A stretch of DNA of 64,000 bases, taken from the NCBI RefSeq assembly GCF_041260155.1, contig NC_091930.1, forward strand, positions 41,670,096 to 41,734,095, given 5' to 3'. The position numbers and the translations under genes were made by a program. Shown here piece by piece: positions 42,838-54,299 of the stretch (position 1 is its first letter; every line of letters starts with the position of its first letter). Source of the stretch: Ptychodera flava. Lineage: Eukaryota; Hemichordata; Enteropneusta; Ptychoderidae. The notes below the pieces were generated by a model that worked only from the letters and a program-made list of their open reading frames with translations, made no database searches and had not been told where the DNA came from.

Positions 42838-43137
42838 CAGCTGACCAGTTCAGACTTTGTCCGGTGCGATCGCGCACAAAGAAGTATGGAGATCATTCGT
42901 TCAGTGTAGCAGCTCCAATACTCTGGAACAGTCTTCCATTAGATATTTCGGCGTTCTCCTAGCCTGTCAATTTTTAAAACTAATGTTAAAACCTTCCTTT
43001 TTAAATCTGCTTTTGGACTTTGGTTTTAGATGGTTTTATTGTAGTTTTTTTACTGTTTTAATTGCTTTTAGTTATATGTAATTTTTATCACAGTGTCCTT
43101 GATCACTTTGTTGTTGATATTGGCGCTTTATAAATAA

Positions 43138-43171
<34 letters not shown>

Positions 43172-43190
43172 TATTATTATTATTACAAGT
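42838..43190 (+). mobile_element. LINE 3' end with (TTA)n tail
   Basis: Frame reads KYGDHSFSVAAPILWNSLP and LDISAF before stops: the C-terminal box that ends many CR1/L2-like LINE polyproteins (SFSVAAPxLWNSLP). Then a short 3' UTR, GGCGCTTTATAAATAAA and a (TTA)n tail. Strongly 5'-truncated, as usual for LINEs. Confidence 0.8.
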
Positions 43191-44261
43191 TTAGGGGCTA
43201 TAAGTATTATATAGAAATGTAATAACACTAGTTCATTGAAGCTCTGGGAATTCTGAAAAAAGGTGTTGTTTATTTTAATTTTTTCAAAAGGGGTGACTTC
43301 TAATTGTTGTACGTGCAGCGCAGAATTATGCATCATACTGTACGGAGAGAGGGATATCATTAGGCCAAGGAGTAATTAAATGCTTGTCGGAAAAGTGACA
43401 CTAAGCAGTTTAAAGCGATACCCAGCAGGCCCAGACTTTTAACTTGTGTGCGAACTTTATGGATACACATTCAATCGGAAGCCACAGAACGTGCCACAAA
43501 CGGCAAAAATTAGAGAGGCACCTTTTTCATCATATAGGCAGAAATCAATGTATTATTGCCTTATTTGTATTGTACGGTGATTGTTTTAACAGCACAATGG
43601 CAAATTAACTGTAATGTTATTAAAAATTACTTCAAACCATAACATAAATGATCAAAACAGGCACGTGCATATAGATAAAACATTTTTTTTTATTTCTTGA
43701 AGTGACAAGACTCAAATAAATTACATGTACCGATAACAAAGTTTCGGGCAAACATCTTTTACAAACTCTCTGAATATCAAAGTAACTTATCCCACAAAGT
43801 TGCATTTTAAAAAAGGGACAAATAAAGAGCTAAACAAAAAATATAGGAAACGAAAGGGAAAGGTACACAGAAACTGAAAAAATACAAATTGAAATGATCA
43901 AATACCTTTATTTTAAATACAATCTGAAAAATACAGACAAAATTAAAAAATGAGAAATACTTGAAATCAAATGGACACCTGCAACTTCCAGGGTCGTTGT
44001 ATTCTGTAAATAGATAAGCAAACAAGGTTATTTACATCTGTACTTTTAGTATATATACTAAATCATAATGAAAGCATTTAGAAGTATTTCATTCTTATTT
44101 TCATGCTAAAAATTTAACTTTTCCATGATATTTCATGTAAGATAAAACTGAAGGAAGTTTCATTTGAACATGTGAAAACATCCTAAAATGGTAAGTCATC
44201 ATTACATATACTGGACTTACCATAAAGATGACTTTTCAAGCATCAATTTTAAATTGAACAA

Positions 44262-45897
44262 GTCGTTGATGGCACAGTCCCCACTTGTTCTTGGTACTTT
44301 AATTAAAAGTCCTCAGAGAGGATAGAGTCCTCTTCATTAATTAGGTCTATGATAAAAATACTGTGATACAGATGGCGCTAAATGGCCAAGAATGAGTTCC
44401 ACGGTGGTGAAAACATAAAACCAATGTAGGCCGCCATCCTAATTACAAAATGTCATTAAATGAGTCAATTAGTAATGAATCAACAGGATGTTGCCGAACA
44501 TTTTTGCATACTATCCTAACACTAATAGATTATCACCGGTACCATATTTCATAAAGTTTGATGCAGTATTTACAAACTATGAGATCAACATCTGTACCGA
44601 GTTTCATCAAATTTTGACGCAGTATTTGTGGATATATAACTCTAATTAGGAAAGTTCATTAATAAGCAATTACAAATTAATTAAATGACACTGATAAATG
44701 CCTTTTTCATTGTTAAAGCAATGTAAGCTTAACATGTGTACCAAGTTTCATGAAATCTGATGCAGTATTTCTCGACATATCAGTCTAATTATGAAACTTA
44801 GGTAATTGACATGATACTGCTACACGCCGTTCAACAAATCAATGTGCATATGTATGACATAGGTCAATGTCCTTATACCAACTTTGAATGATACTGGTGG
44901 AAAGATGTCTGAGTTATGGCTCTGTACATGAAAAGATCGTAACAAAATGGCAGCCATGCAGCCATATTTAATCTTACTGTCTAAAAAATCTATATGCATC
45001 TGTATGACATAAGTCAATGTCCATGTACCAACTTTGAATAAAATCGGTTGAGACTTGCCAGAGTTATGGCTTTCGACATGAAAAAAAACCATAACAAAAT
45101 GGCCGCCATGTGGTCATATTGGATCATATCGTGAAACAAATCGACATACATATGTGTAACATGAGTCAATGTCCTTGTAACAACTTTGATAAAATCGGTT
45201 GAGATATGATTGAGTAATTGCTCCGTACATGAAAAAATTGTAACAAAATGGTGGCATGGTAGCCATATCATGTTCATATGTATGAAATAGGTCAAAGTCC
45301 TTGTACAAAGTTTTGAATAAAATCCATTTAGACGGGCCTGAGTTATGGCTAAGGACATGAAAAAATTGTAACAAAATGGCTGCCATGCGGCCATATTGGA
45401 TCATATCATGAAACAAATTGACATGCATATGTATGACATAGGTCAATGTCCTTGTACCAGACTTTGAATAAAATCGGTTGAGATATGCCTGAGTTATGGC
45501 TCCGTACATGACAAAATTGTAATAAGATTGCCGCATGGCAGCCATATTGGATAATGTTGTGAAACAAATTGATGTGCATATGTATGAAGGTCAATGTCCT
45601 TGTACTAACTTTAATAAAATCGGTTGAAACAAGTCGGAGTTATAGCTCTGTACATAAAAAATTGTAATAAAATGGCCGCATGGCGGCCACATTGGATCAT
45701 GCATATGTATATATATGGACGTGCATATGTATGACATATCAAGTAATCCTTGTACCAAGTTTGAATGAAATCGCTCCATGTATCTCTGAGATATCTGCGT
45801 GAACAGACGGATGCATGGACAGACAAACGCACACACTGACACACGCTCGGACATGACCAAACCTATAAGTCCCCCGGACGGTATCTTTGGGACTAAA
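44262..45897. mobile_element. Array-bearing element, ~1.6 kb (boundaries inferred)
   Basis: Left part GATGGCACAGTCCCCACTTG; right part CATGACCAAACCTATAAGTC and CCCCCGGACGGTATC, closing TTTGGGACTAAA, with AGTCCC/GGGACT in inverted orientation. Between them is the ~150-bp tandem array. No ORF with protein meaning. Confidence 0.45.
44820..45770 (-). repeat. ~150-bp tandem array with AAAATGGCCGCCATG motif
   Basis: About seven units containing GACATAGGTCAATGTCC, TTGAATAAAATCGGTTGAGA, GAGTTATGGCTC, ATGAAAAAATTGTAACAAAA and TGGCCGCCATG...CCATATTGGATCATA; starts recur every ~150 bp (44865, 45013, 45166, 45291, 45443, 45591). Shorter related units precede it (44540-44790, CCAAGTTTCATGAAATCTGA). Confidence 0.9.
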
Positions 45898-45999
45898 AAT
45901 ACAAGCATCAATTTAGTAAAAATATGATTCATAGAAAGAACCAGATTTCAATGTTTTTATTTACATATTGGTTTGTTATTGACTTAATTAATTTGTTCT

Positions 46000-46570
46000 T
46001 TACATGTTTATTTTATCATGATTTATCTTTACTTTTATCACTATGGCCATCATTATTTCAGGTTGCTTATTTGGTTCTGCATGAACCCCTTTGTGTTTTG
46101 GCACTTTCACATGACTTGAATTGGTCATCACATGATGCTCCCTTACCATAAGTTCTAATTTCTTTAAACCATTATGGCCAGGTACTTTACTATACCGGTC
46201 CATTCCCTTCCTAATCTCATGATGGATACTCTCTACACAGTTCTGTGAGGAAACCAAAGCCAAACCCTGTGTTTTCAATCTGAGGGATGACATGATCTTC
46301 TAACATATGCATTTTGGGGGGTACACTTTCATTAGGAAAGTGTTCTCTGTAATATGCCATTAAATGTGATATGTTTGAACTGAGAATGCTAATATATTCA
46401 TCTGACATTCTATTGCTTGTACTCTAAAGATTATGGCAGGCTGCAAATTTTGAAAATATTGGCTTATACAGACCACAAATGTGTGCAGCCTGTCATTGTT
46501 CATTCAGCTATGGGCATATTCTTGCTGTGGTCCTGATGACGCTCTTGCACAACGTTTGAATGTTTTCTTC
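46000..46570 (-). CDS. RAG1-N-like last exon
   Basis: Acceptor GTGTTTCAG. Reads ENIQTLCKSVIRTTARICP, stops, then MSDEYISILSSNISHLMAYY, REHFPNESVPPKMHMLEDHV and GFGFGFLTE. After a one-base change near 46245 it reads CVESIHHEIRKGMDRYSKV and LELMVREHHVMTNS. The frame is formally open to 46000, but conservation seems to end near 46120. Confidence 0.55.
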
Positions 46571-49500
46571 CTGAAACACAAAAAATAAAAAAGGATATGA
46601 TAACTTTCTTTCAAAGAAGCAAACAGAGTTGTTTCACTGAAAGTAGGTCAAAATAATGTAGACGAAATACATCTTCTGTAGTATATATAACACACAATAA
46701 ATCTGACACTGAAAGCTTGAAATCCTGACAAGCAGAATACTGAACCTTTTAATGACTTTAGCAACAAAACAGTTACAGTTGTAAAACACATACTTTACAG
46801 CACTTGTTCACATGATTTCCGATGAATGCCTGCCGTGGTAAGAATGACGTCCAACACCAAATGACTGCAGAGCTTGGTCAATACCGCAGACTACAAAACC
46901 ACATTGTTTTGGCAGTTTCGCTTTTACGTCTGTAGCTTCAGATATCTAAGAAAACAAAGATAAACACTGTGTTGTCTGGAAATGACTGCACTACAAATGT
47001 GCACAAGCCAAAATTCTGAAAATGCAGCATAGACATGACTGTGCACTTGAGATTGACAATGTTATTGCTTATCATCACAAAAATGATCTTACTTCTGGTA
47101 TCAATATGCCATTTTCAAAGATGAAGGAGACCCTCTGAGATCTCAGGTTGCTAGACAGGTTATCTGTGGGTGTTCTCACATGATACAGGCTAAACAAACA
47201 TTACATGTTTATTTAACATGGCAACTATTCCAGTTTGATAAAAAGTTTGACTTGGCTAGCAACTCACTGCCACTGAAATTAATTGTGTCTCACAAGATTT
47301 CAAAATTATCACAAAATCATGTATTTTTATTTTGTTAATGTAGTATGGTCTTCTATTCATAAATACTAACCTTCCTGTCAGCTTCTTCACTGAGTTCCTG
47401 CACTTTCTCCTGGGCTTTTTTAACTTTGCCCAAGGTCATTAGTGGCGGTCTGCCATCATCTTCACTGTTGTCGTCATCATCATCATCATTGTCACAGTCA
47501 TCATCAGCAAGGAGAGCCTTTTCAACACTATCAGCCAAGGTCTTAGCTTCTTCTTGGAGTTCTTTCGCTTCACACTGTAATGTCTCGACTTGTTTCAACA
47601 TGGCTACATATGTGTCAAATCCAGCAGGCTTCAGCACGGGTTCATCAATGTCATCATCTCTCTCCAGAGTCGTGATGATCTTGATATCCAGTACTGCACA
47701 GCTAGCTTGCATCATGGTGAAAAACTTTTAAAACAAGCCAGGACTGATGTGCAACCCTGGGACTGCAACCTGTGATAAAATATAAGGGTTAGCACATGTA
47801 TCTTTTACTTTTAATGTATGACAATATCTTGTAACTTTCATACCTACCTATTTATGAAGAAAACACTACATACAAATAACAACAACTAGATTGATCACAA
47901 ATGCTGACATATGTGCTGGCTTCATTGTCAACTTGTTTTCGCATATAGCTTCACTAATAAACTTCTATTTGTGCACACCATTATGGACATAGTGGCATGC
48001 ATATATGTAGATAGGTCACAGTGTGGTCTGTTGAACTGTCAGAGAAAGGTAAAGTGAACTGATTGAAACAGAACAGAGCTATATGTTTAGTTGGTCAATG
48101 GAAGCAAACAACATAGTGGATTGAATTGATTAGTACATACTCTGTGCAGTGGTACATTGAAAAGTGGCTTTCTGACACTATTGTAGTGCTGCATGGCATG
48201 CCTTAGGTTTCCACCAGTTGAAAGAAATTCACTGTGACATTTTCTGATATCATCATGGTTTCTCATCTTCATTGATGACAATAGTTGTTCCTCCTTCAGC
48301 AACTGTGCTTGTTCCTTGCTGATCACAAAGCATACGCAAAAATATTTCCCTAAAATATTTCAATGTGAGGAAGACAAGGAACAAAACTGACATAATTACT
48401 TAAAAACCTTAGTAGGTATAGACATGACTGGTGTTCATGAAGTCAATTTGATGTGCATGTGTGAACTCTTGGAGAGGATGTACCTGTAATATGCAAACTT
48501 ATCAATTTAAATATTTATTTCAAAGAATTCATGGTTACTACATTTTGCATTGCCAGTATACATATTAATACTATGTGTAAGAATTAAATTGAGAAATAAA
48601 CACAAGAATTTCTACAGAGGAAAACAATCATTTGTCAATAGCTTGCAAATATTTATCAAGATCTGACCCACTGTGTACCCCTTCCTTTAAATTTATCTGA
48701 CTAATCAATGTTAGCTGTGAATGTCTTAAGTCAACGAAAAACTACAACAAATTATCATAATTGTGTTCTACAGCATATCATACACAATGCATGCTGATTA
48801 TTAACAGTCGCACATATTGCAAACTGATAGGTCAAGGATGTACACATGTAAATCATAGGTAAAACTGAAGTGTACACAATAAACTGCCTGTCCTGTCAGT
48901 GCCTCAACTTTTCTTACGTATAAATCATAGCATGCAAGTATACATTTCATACCATTTGGTCCAGACAATCCATAACTCTTGGCCAGATACTCATAATCTC
49001 CCATCATCCGTGCTAATAGTGTCTTGTCCCTGAAATAAATCAAAGTGGAATGTAAGACGATTGTCCACACCATTCTAAATTAATGCCCATGTTTCTACAC
49101 ATCAATGCATTTTGTACATGCAAGAAAACTACTTTGCCTTTTGTAAGCTATTAATGTAGGTATCATATTTATGCTGCATAAGTTTGGTCAGATTTGCACA
49201 TTGTTTTTCAGATTTTTGGATCAGCAGTATAATGCATGTATTAAACTTGGATAACCAATATGATATATCTTAAGTTCCAAATATTGTACCAAAATAGATA
49301 TATGGTACAATCTGTTCATTGTTTAGTAAACACAGTATGCATGTTTAGACTTACTTCCACTTTGTGCCATCCAGTTTGTCTACCTGACCTCTGTTAACAG
49401 CTAAAGCTATTTCTAAATTGTAATAGGAATCAGGTGCTGCAAATGTACTCCAAATCACTGTATTATCTGCTACATTTGGTAAACCATTCTCAGGGTTTCT

Positions 49501-51654
49501 TGACCCTTGTCCCCACCTAACTTTATCCAAATTTCACTGGTAGGTATTGTACCATGCCGGGTAAGTTTGCTAGACCTGAAGACAAATATGAACAAGATGC
49601 AAAAACAACAGTAACACATATATTCAGTAATATGTGATAACAAGATTACTTATCCACAGTCTTTCTCTACATGATCATAATAGAGTTTGCACACAATCCC
49701 AAAAGTCTGACTGCAAGCCTGCTGTCCCAATATTAATACTCATGTGCTTATATAAGAGCATATAAGAACAATCTAGAACTTTTATTGACATGCTAATTAC
49801 TGTTCTAAAATTCTCTCTCTTACACAACTAATTAAATTTCCAGAAAATTCCAAACATGACTTATTAAATTCATGGTTGTGAGGTCAAGAAGGACAGTGAC
49901 CTTGATGAGTGGGGGGGGGGGGGGGGGGGGAATGACCTGCATAACATACCCCACTTCCAATATTCACATGCCATGCCTTGAAGTAACGCCGTAATTTCCT
50001 CTTGGCAGCCCATGTTGTTCCCATAGCAACTTCCAAATGAAGGCCAGCACCTGGAGGTATGTCAGGAGTGAGTCCCAAGATCTGGAGGATTTTCCTTCTT
50101 GTCCTTTTGTTGGTGTCTCACCTCCTCTCACTCAGCTGCAGCATCGCATCACCACCACTGACAATGTCTCTCCTCTGACTTAACTGCAACACCCTCTGAC
50201 GTCTTGTCCTAGTGCTAGCTTCTGAGGTTGTTTTTCGTGGCTTTGGTGTATATGTTAAACACAATGGCTGAAAAAATCACACCAAAAATTGAAAAACCAA
50301 TTTATCTTTCAAAAGTATATGTGGGTGATAAATTCATGAAATTGGACTAGCTCATTACTTGATGAAATTAATTTGTTGAACCACTACCAGGTCACACATG
50401 TACTACAAAACCAAATAAATGTTATTACAAATACAAATTTACAAATTATCATATTCCATGATAGCTTTATCAGAAGAATGTACTCCAAAATCTAACTGTA
50501 TATTGATATGTGGGTATAGATCAGCAAGAGTAATGCTGGTAAAAAACTCACCTGGCCCTTGGTTTTAACCTTTATCAAACTATCATCACTTCTGTTTGCA
50601 TCTATTTTTTTCTTGACAAGTGTTGTTGCCATTTCTTCATACTGTAGCAGCATATGCACCGCTGATACATTCTGCAACACATTTCTGCGGCCTTCACTGC
50701 ACATATATTGTTCTGCCTATCCCTTGATGTTTCATCATTTGATGTCTCGGTATTGATTATGTCAGGAATGGGGACTGGAGTATGGTGGCTTCTGATGGAA
50801 ATGGGCTCACTGACGAGAAGCAGTGGTCTCCAGCAATGGACTGGTAAACACACCGTTCCGTGTTGTGTTGCAGATCTTGCAGTGGCACAACTGACTTACA
50901 ACCGACATTCCCATAATCACATGTGACTGTGGCATTTGATAGCATGTTTGCAAAGGCAATGGGGGGACTTATAATAGATTCACACATAATAGAGAGACGG
51001 CACACAGGACAGGATGAAGAAACTTGCAACCACTGACACAAACATTCAGCACAAAACACATGTGGTCCATCACACAAAAGTTGTATTGGTCCATCTATTA
51101 TGTCTTTGCAAATGGGACACTCCATTTCTTCAATGAGATCATTGAACCTCTGTCTCTGCAAGGGAATGAATCTTCTCATCTTTTTCCTGCCCTCTGTTTT
51201 ACAGCTGCTGTTAGATTTGTACTGCCATGAGTTTCACTCTGTAGTTTCCCCGTCTTTCCTGTCTCCTTGCCAGTGATACCAGAAATGTCACCGCCTTGGT
51301 ATTGACTTGGTCCGCCCCTGTTTTACTGTCTTTCTTTTTCTTTCCTGCCTTACACAATGCATCACACACCGCACATCTCCGTACTCTACAGTGTCTGGAC
51401 CATTTCACTACGTGTGTCCCTGGCCGATAGGTTCTGTTATTGCTTTCTGCCTGCTGCCATGGAGCAATGACTCTCTTACAGCGACAACAAAAATTGGACG
51501 GGTGAACATCAGAATGTCTTCACTAAAACTGTACTCTGAAACAATTCTTTAACTCCACGATAAAATTGGAGCATGGATAACTTGTGCCATTTATTTTCCG
51601 TGCACAAATACGACACCGGTTTTTTAGCACACGAGCATGAAATTCGAATGACAT
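46000..51654 (-). CDS. RAG1-N-terminus-like (N-RAG-TP-type) gene or element, disrupted
   Basis: Starts MSFEFHARVLKNRCRICARK at 51654. The order CRIC, VHPSNFCCRC, WSRHCRVRRCAVC, a basic linker, then RING (CPICK...HVFCAEC...CPVCR) and a second zinc module (CDYGNVGCKSVVPLQDLQH) is that of the RAG1 N-terminal zinc-binding and RING region. No RAG core transposase follows. Instead, intron-split exons encode a body with WIKLGGDKGQ, FAAPDSYYNLEIAL, MMGDYEYLAKSYGLSGPNG, RKPLFNVPLHR, VAVPGLHISPGLF, CGIDQALQSFGVGRHSYHGR, SVPPKMHMLEDHVIPQI and VESIHHEIRKGMDRY. Invertebrate mobile elements encoding only the RAG1-like N-terminus (N-RAG-TP) have been described; this fits them, but whether those share this C-terminal body is from memory and uncertain. 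Stops and frameshifts in several exons indicate an inactive copy. I found no terminal inverted repeats. Confidence 0.65.
46794..46935 (-). CDS. RAG1-N-like exon 7
   Basis: Reads TDVKAKLPKQCGFVVCGIDQ, ALQSFGVGRHSYHGR and, after a one-base change near 46830, AFIGNHVNKCCK before donor GTATGT. The RxxYHGxxFxGNHxxKxLK pattern is family-like. Confidence 0.55.
47371..47769 (-). CDS. RAG1-N-like exon 6: acidic coiled-coil segment
   Basis: Starts VAVPGLHISPGLF with a stop shortly after, then ASCAVLDIKIITTLERDD, a long helix QVETLQCEAKELQEEAKTLA, an aspartate-rich patch around CDNDDDDDDNSEDD, and KVKKAQEKVQELSEEADRK at the donor GTTAGT. Confidence 0.5.
48141..48318 (-). CDS. RAG1-N-like exon 5
   Basis: Acceptor TTTGTGATCAG, donor CACAGA|GTATGT. 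Reads KEQAQLLKEEQLLSSMKMR, ECHSEF-like CHSEFLSTGGNLRHAMQHY and NSVRKPLFNVPLHR. The frame is intact through the exon. Confidence 0.55.
48953..49029 (-). CDS. RAG1-N-like exon 4
   Basis: 77-nt exon, acceptor TTTATTTCAG, donor AATG|GTATGA. Reads DKTLLARMMGDYEYLAKSYG and LSGPNG. The block GDYE(Y/F)L...YGLSGxNG is conserved in the same family. Confidence 0.55.
49355..49569 (-). CDS. RAG1-N-like exon 3
   Basis: Reads SEIWIKLGGDKGQ, then after a frame change NVADNTVIWSTFAAPDSYYN and LEIALAVNRGQVDKLDG before GTAAGT. IKxGGDKGxG...DSYxNL is a conserved block in a family of large uncharacterised invertebrate proteins. Confidence 0.55.
49950..50267 (-). CDS. RAG1-N-like exon 2
   Basis: Acceptor GATTTTTTCAG. 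Reads PLCLTYTPKPRKTTSEAS, LQLSQRRDIVSGGDAM, then an in-frame TGA near 50120, then NKRTRRKILQILGLTPD and KRKLRRYFKAWHVNIGSG at donor GTATGT. Basic and helical; no named domain. Confidence 0.55.
50552..51654 (-). CDS. RAG1-N-like exon 1: zinc-dimerisation and RING region
   Basis: ATG 51654. CRICARK, then two in-frame stops (TAG TGA near 51520), VHPSNFCCRCKRVIAPWQQ, VVKWSRHCRVRRCAVCDALC, a frameshifted linker, then MECPICKDIIDGPIQLLCDG, HVFCAECLCQWL, CPVCRLSI. RING spacing is C-x2-C-x11-C-x3-H-x2-C-x2-C-x10-C-x2-C. SNATVTCDYGNVGCKSVVPL follows as a TRAF/SIAH-like finger. A frame change near 50850 precedes KKKIDANRSDDSLIKV and the donor CAG|GTGAGT. Confidence 0.7.
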
Positions 51655-52099
51655 TTTCACAGTCTAGGCCAACAGACGATTGAAAAAGGCGCCAGAAAAT
51701 ATGCCAGTGTGTAAACAAACCCGTTACCAGGGAGACATGCGTGATGGTCCGAAAAACTATGCTCAACTGCAACGCACATATGGACGTAAATAAAAAACCC
51801 ACACGCATAAAAAATAACCCATGACAAATCACGCCATAAAATGTACAGATTAAATCACTGCGGACACGGTTAAATCGGTTTCAATCTTGTTAAAATTGAT
51901 TTACTTAAAATCTGAACCTCGTAAATTACACAACACATTAATGAAAATACTTACAGACCGCCATGCTTTATGTTATCAAGTTGTCCGTGCTAAGAAACTT
52001 CTCCTGCAAATGTCGCGAGGTCAAAGGTAAACTAGCGATAAACATCCAGCTATGCTGAGTATGCCACCTTATTAATTGAGAACAGCTTTCACTATCACA

Positions 52100-52330
52100 T
52101 TTGAATGCATTTTTTAAATGATTATGGGTCAGAATTCGAGGAACAACACGCGCACGGCGAGCGATCGTCTCGGTATGGCCGCCATCACTGAGAGTGCGTT
52201 CGGCTGTTCGTTATTTGTTTGCTCAACCTAAGTTGCCAAGTCGGCCGCGCCGGAAGCAAAACACAGGTGACGTAGTCTGCCAGTATGAGCATGCGCAATT
52301 GAGCCTGGGAGCGCGAGAATGTGTACCGTA
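52100..52330. promoter_or_regulatory. Possible CpG-rich promoter of the RAG1-N-like locus
   Basis: GC- and CpG-richer than its surroundings (ACACGCGCACGGCGAGCGAT, GGCCGCGCCGG) with a YY1-like ATGGCCGCCAT near 52176. It lies ~0.5 kb upstream of the minus-strand start codon. No TATA box. Inference from composition and position only. Confidence 0.25.
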
Positions 52331-53278
52331 TCTCGCGCTATCATGTCGTTCAGCTATAAAATGTGTGCATGTTAACATAAACTGGAATTACTGCCGAGAA
52401 TACTTTCCAGGACATCACGTGTAAGTCTCTAAGGTACCAAGGAGGACGTTTAGGAAATCCTTTCAGAAAGTTCACGCCGTCTGTGGCCATTTTGTGGAGT
52501 ATATACGTACCACCTGCACTGGCTGCAGCGTATACAGTATTTCTACTGTAGGCTTATACAGTGCACATATTGCCGGAACATATGCGATGGAATTTTGCGT
52601 TTCACGTCGTTCAATCATTCAGATGGAAATACCGCCCTTCTCAAAACTTTGAAAAAAAAGGGTGACAGACTTTGGAATGCTAACTCTTGTATATCAAGAA
52701 TGGCGTAATTTAATGAGAAGATATTTGTATTCGAGCATGGCTACAGTTTTTGATTCGAGAACTCTCATCATGGACCGTGGTTGTATTCAACAATCGAAAG
52801 GGCTAGGGTGAGTCGAAGTTTTTCCTATGTCCATGTAGCACTTGTGCAAAAATAGCGAATCCACAGGCCTTTGGCGAATATAAATGCGTTTTTTCACCAA
52901 GCTGAAAGGTTGAAAGATGCGTCCGTCACTTTGGGACGAGCTAGATAAATGCAGTCAAACCAAACTGGGCACAGAAATTTGCCATAATATGACATTGTTC
53001 TGGAAATAGTTACCATGGCAACTCGAAACATTAAAATAAGTCTGGTTTTTGTGTTCTCTGACCCGAACTCCCCCAATAGATAATTTTCATATCAATTTAA
53101 AGTAACGTTTCATGGGATATTAGAAAAACTGAAATTTACAACCCCTAAAATGGTTACCATGGAAACATGGGGCAGTGAATTCGATATCATATTTGGTCTT
53201 TTCGACCAAAATACCCATGTAATGAATTTTCACAGAAATTGAACCTATTATTATTCGCGTTATTATTTCTATATAATA

Positions 53279-53282
53279 CTTA

Positions 53283-53343
<61 letters not shown>
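53279..53343. repeat. (ATT)n microsatellite
   Basis: Pure trinucleotide run, similar to the LINE tail at 43.14 kb but without a recognisable LINE 3' end upstream. Confidence 0.95.
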
Positions 53344-53344
<1 letters not shown>

Positions 53345-53349
53345 TAAAA

Positions 53350-53875
53350 AAGGCCCTTTTCCGATCTTTCAAGCAAAATAACATTAACATGGTTTTATGA
53401 TTCATGATTCGAGGCAGAAAGGGAAACATTACCCCTACCTCTTATATTATAATTTTGTTTAAAAAATCACTTAAAATTGACACAAACTGAAAGTCTTAAG
53501 CTTTGCAACTATAAAATAGGCGACTTTCCCACATAAAACTATACACGTTTAGAAAATCCCTTTTCAGAGCTTTCAATCAGTATAACATTTATATGGTTTC
53601 ATAATTCATGGTTCGAGGCAGAAAGGGAAACATTACCCCTACCCCATATAATATAATTATGTTTTGAAAAAAAATACTCAAAAACGACACAAACTGAAAG
53701 GTTTAAGCTTTGTAACTTTCAAACATGTGACTTTTCCTCATAAAACTATATATGTTCAGAAAGGCCTGATTCATCACTTTTAAACTATGTAACATTTTTG
53801 TGGTTTTATCATTCATGATTCGAAATATCAAGGGAGACATTACCCCTACCCCTACCCCTTATACGAATAACTGGC
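53350..53875. repeat. Three ~185-bp tandem repeats
   Basis: Each unit contains GGTTTTATGATTCATGATTC, GAGGCAGAAAGGGAAACATT, ACCCCTACC, TTGACACAAACTGAAAG and AAAACTATAC. A solo diverged copy lies at 42.5-42.8 kb. Confidence 0.9.
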
Positions 53876-54231
53876 ATACCACGTATTCAGAAAACAAGCT
53901 CATGCACCCACTCAATCTCAAGAAACATATTTTAATGTTGATTTTCTAGTTTATTGCATTCAGTTCTTCAAAACAATATATTTATACCTTATGAAAAAAT
54001 TGTTTTAGGAACGGGAACTTAATTATTGGGTTTGAAATTTAGAAAATTTTACGATTTACGGTCAATGGCCGATATAAAGTCTAATCGACGTTCGATTATT
54101 AATGTATCCCCATTAAGGTAAATATCATGAAAAGCCATAATCTTGGCTTTCCGAAATGTAACGTTTTTAATTTTATTGTTTCTGTTTTCGTCGAGCGGTA
54201 AATATGTGACCCGTTCCCCATCGTTGAAATT

Positions 54232-54268
54232 CAAGATGGCGGCCAAGATGGCGGCCAAGATGGCGCCA
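54232..54268. repeat. Triple AAGATGGCGGCC motif
   Basis: Three head-to-tail 12-bp copies (the last ends GGCGCC). AAGATGGCGGCC equals the YY1-type consensus, but here it is part of a repeat flank (GGTAAATATGTGACCCGTTC). Confidence 0.9.
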
Positions 54269-54299
54269 AAGGAAGCCTATGGACAATATTTGATTTTAG

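Noticed and set aside
44820..45545. Minus-strand frames of 90-143 codons over the 45-kb array
   Set aside because: They repeat with the ~150-bp DNA unit (e.g. TRTLTYVIHMH recurs) and are translation of a tandem repeat, not a protein.
51211..51552. Plus-strand frames opposite the RAG1-N-like exon 1
   Set aside because: The minus strand carries the zinc-ligand pattern; plus-strand frames are shadows.
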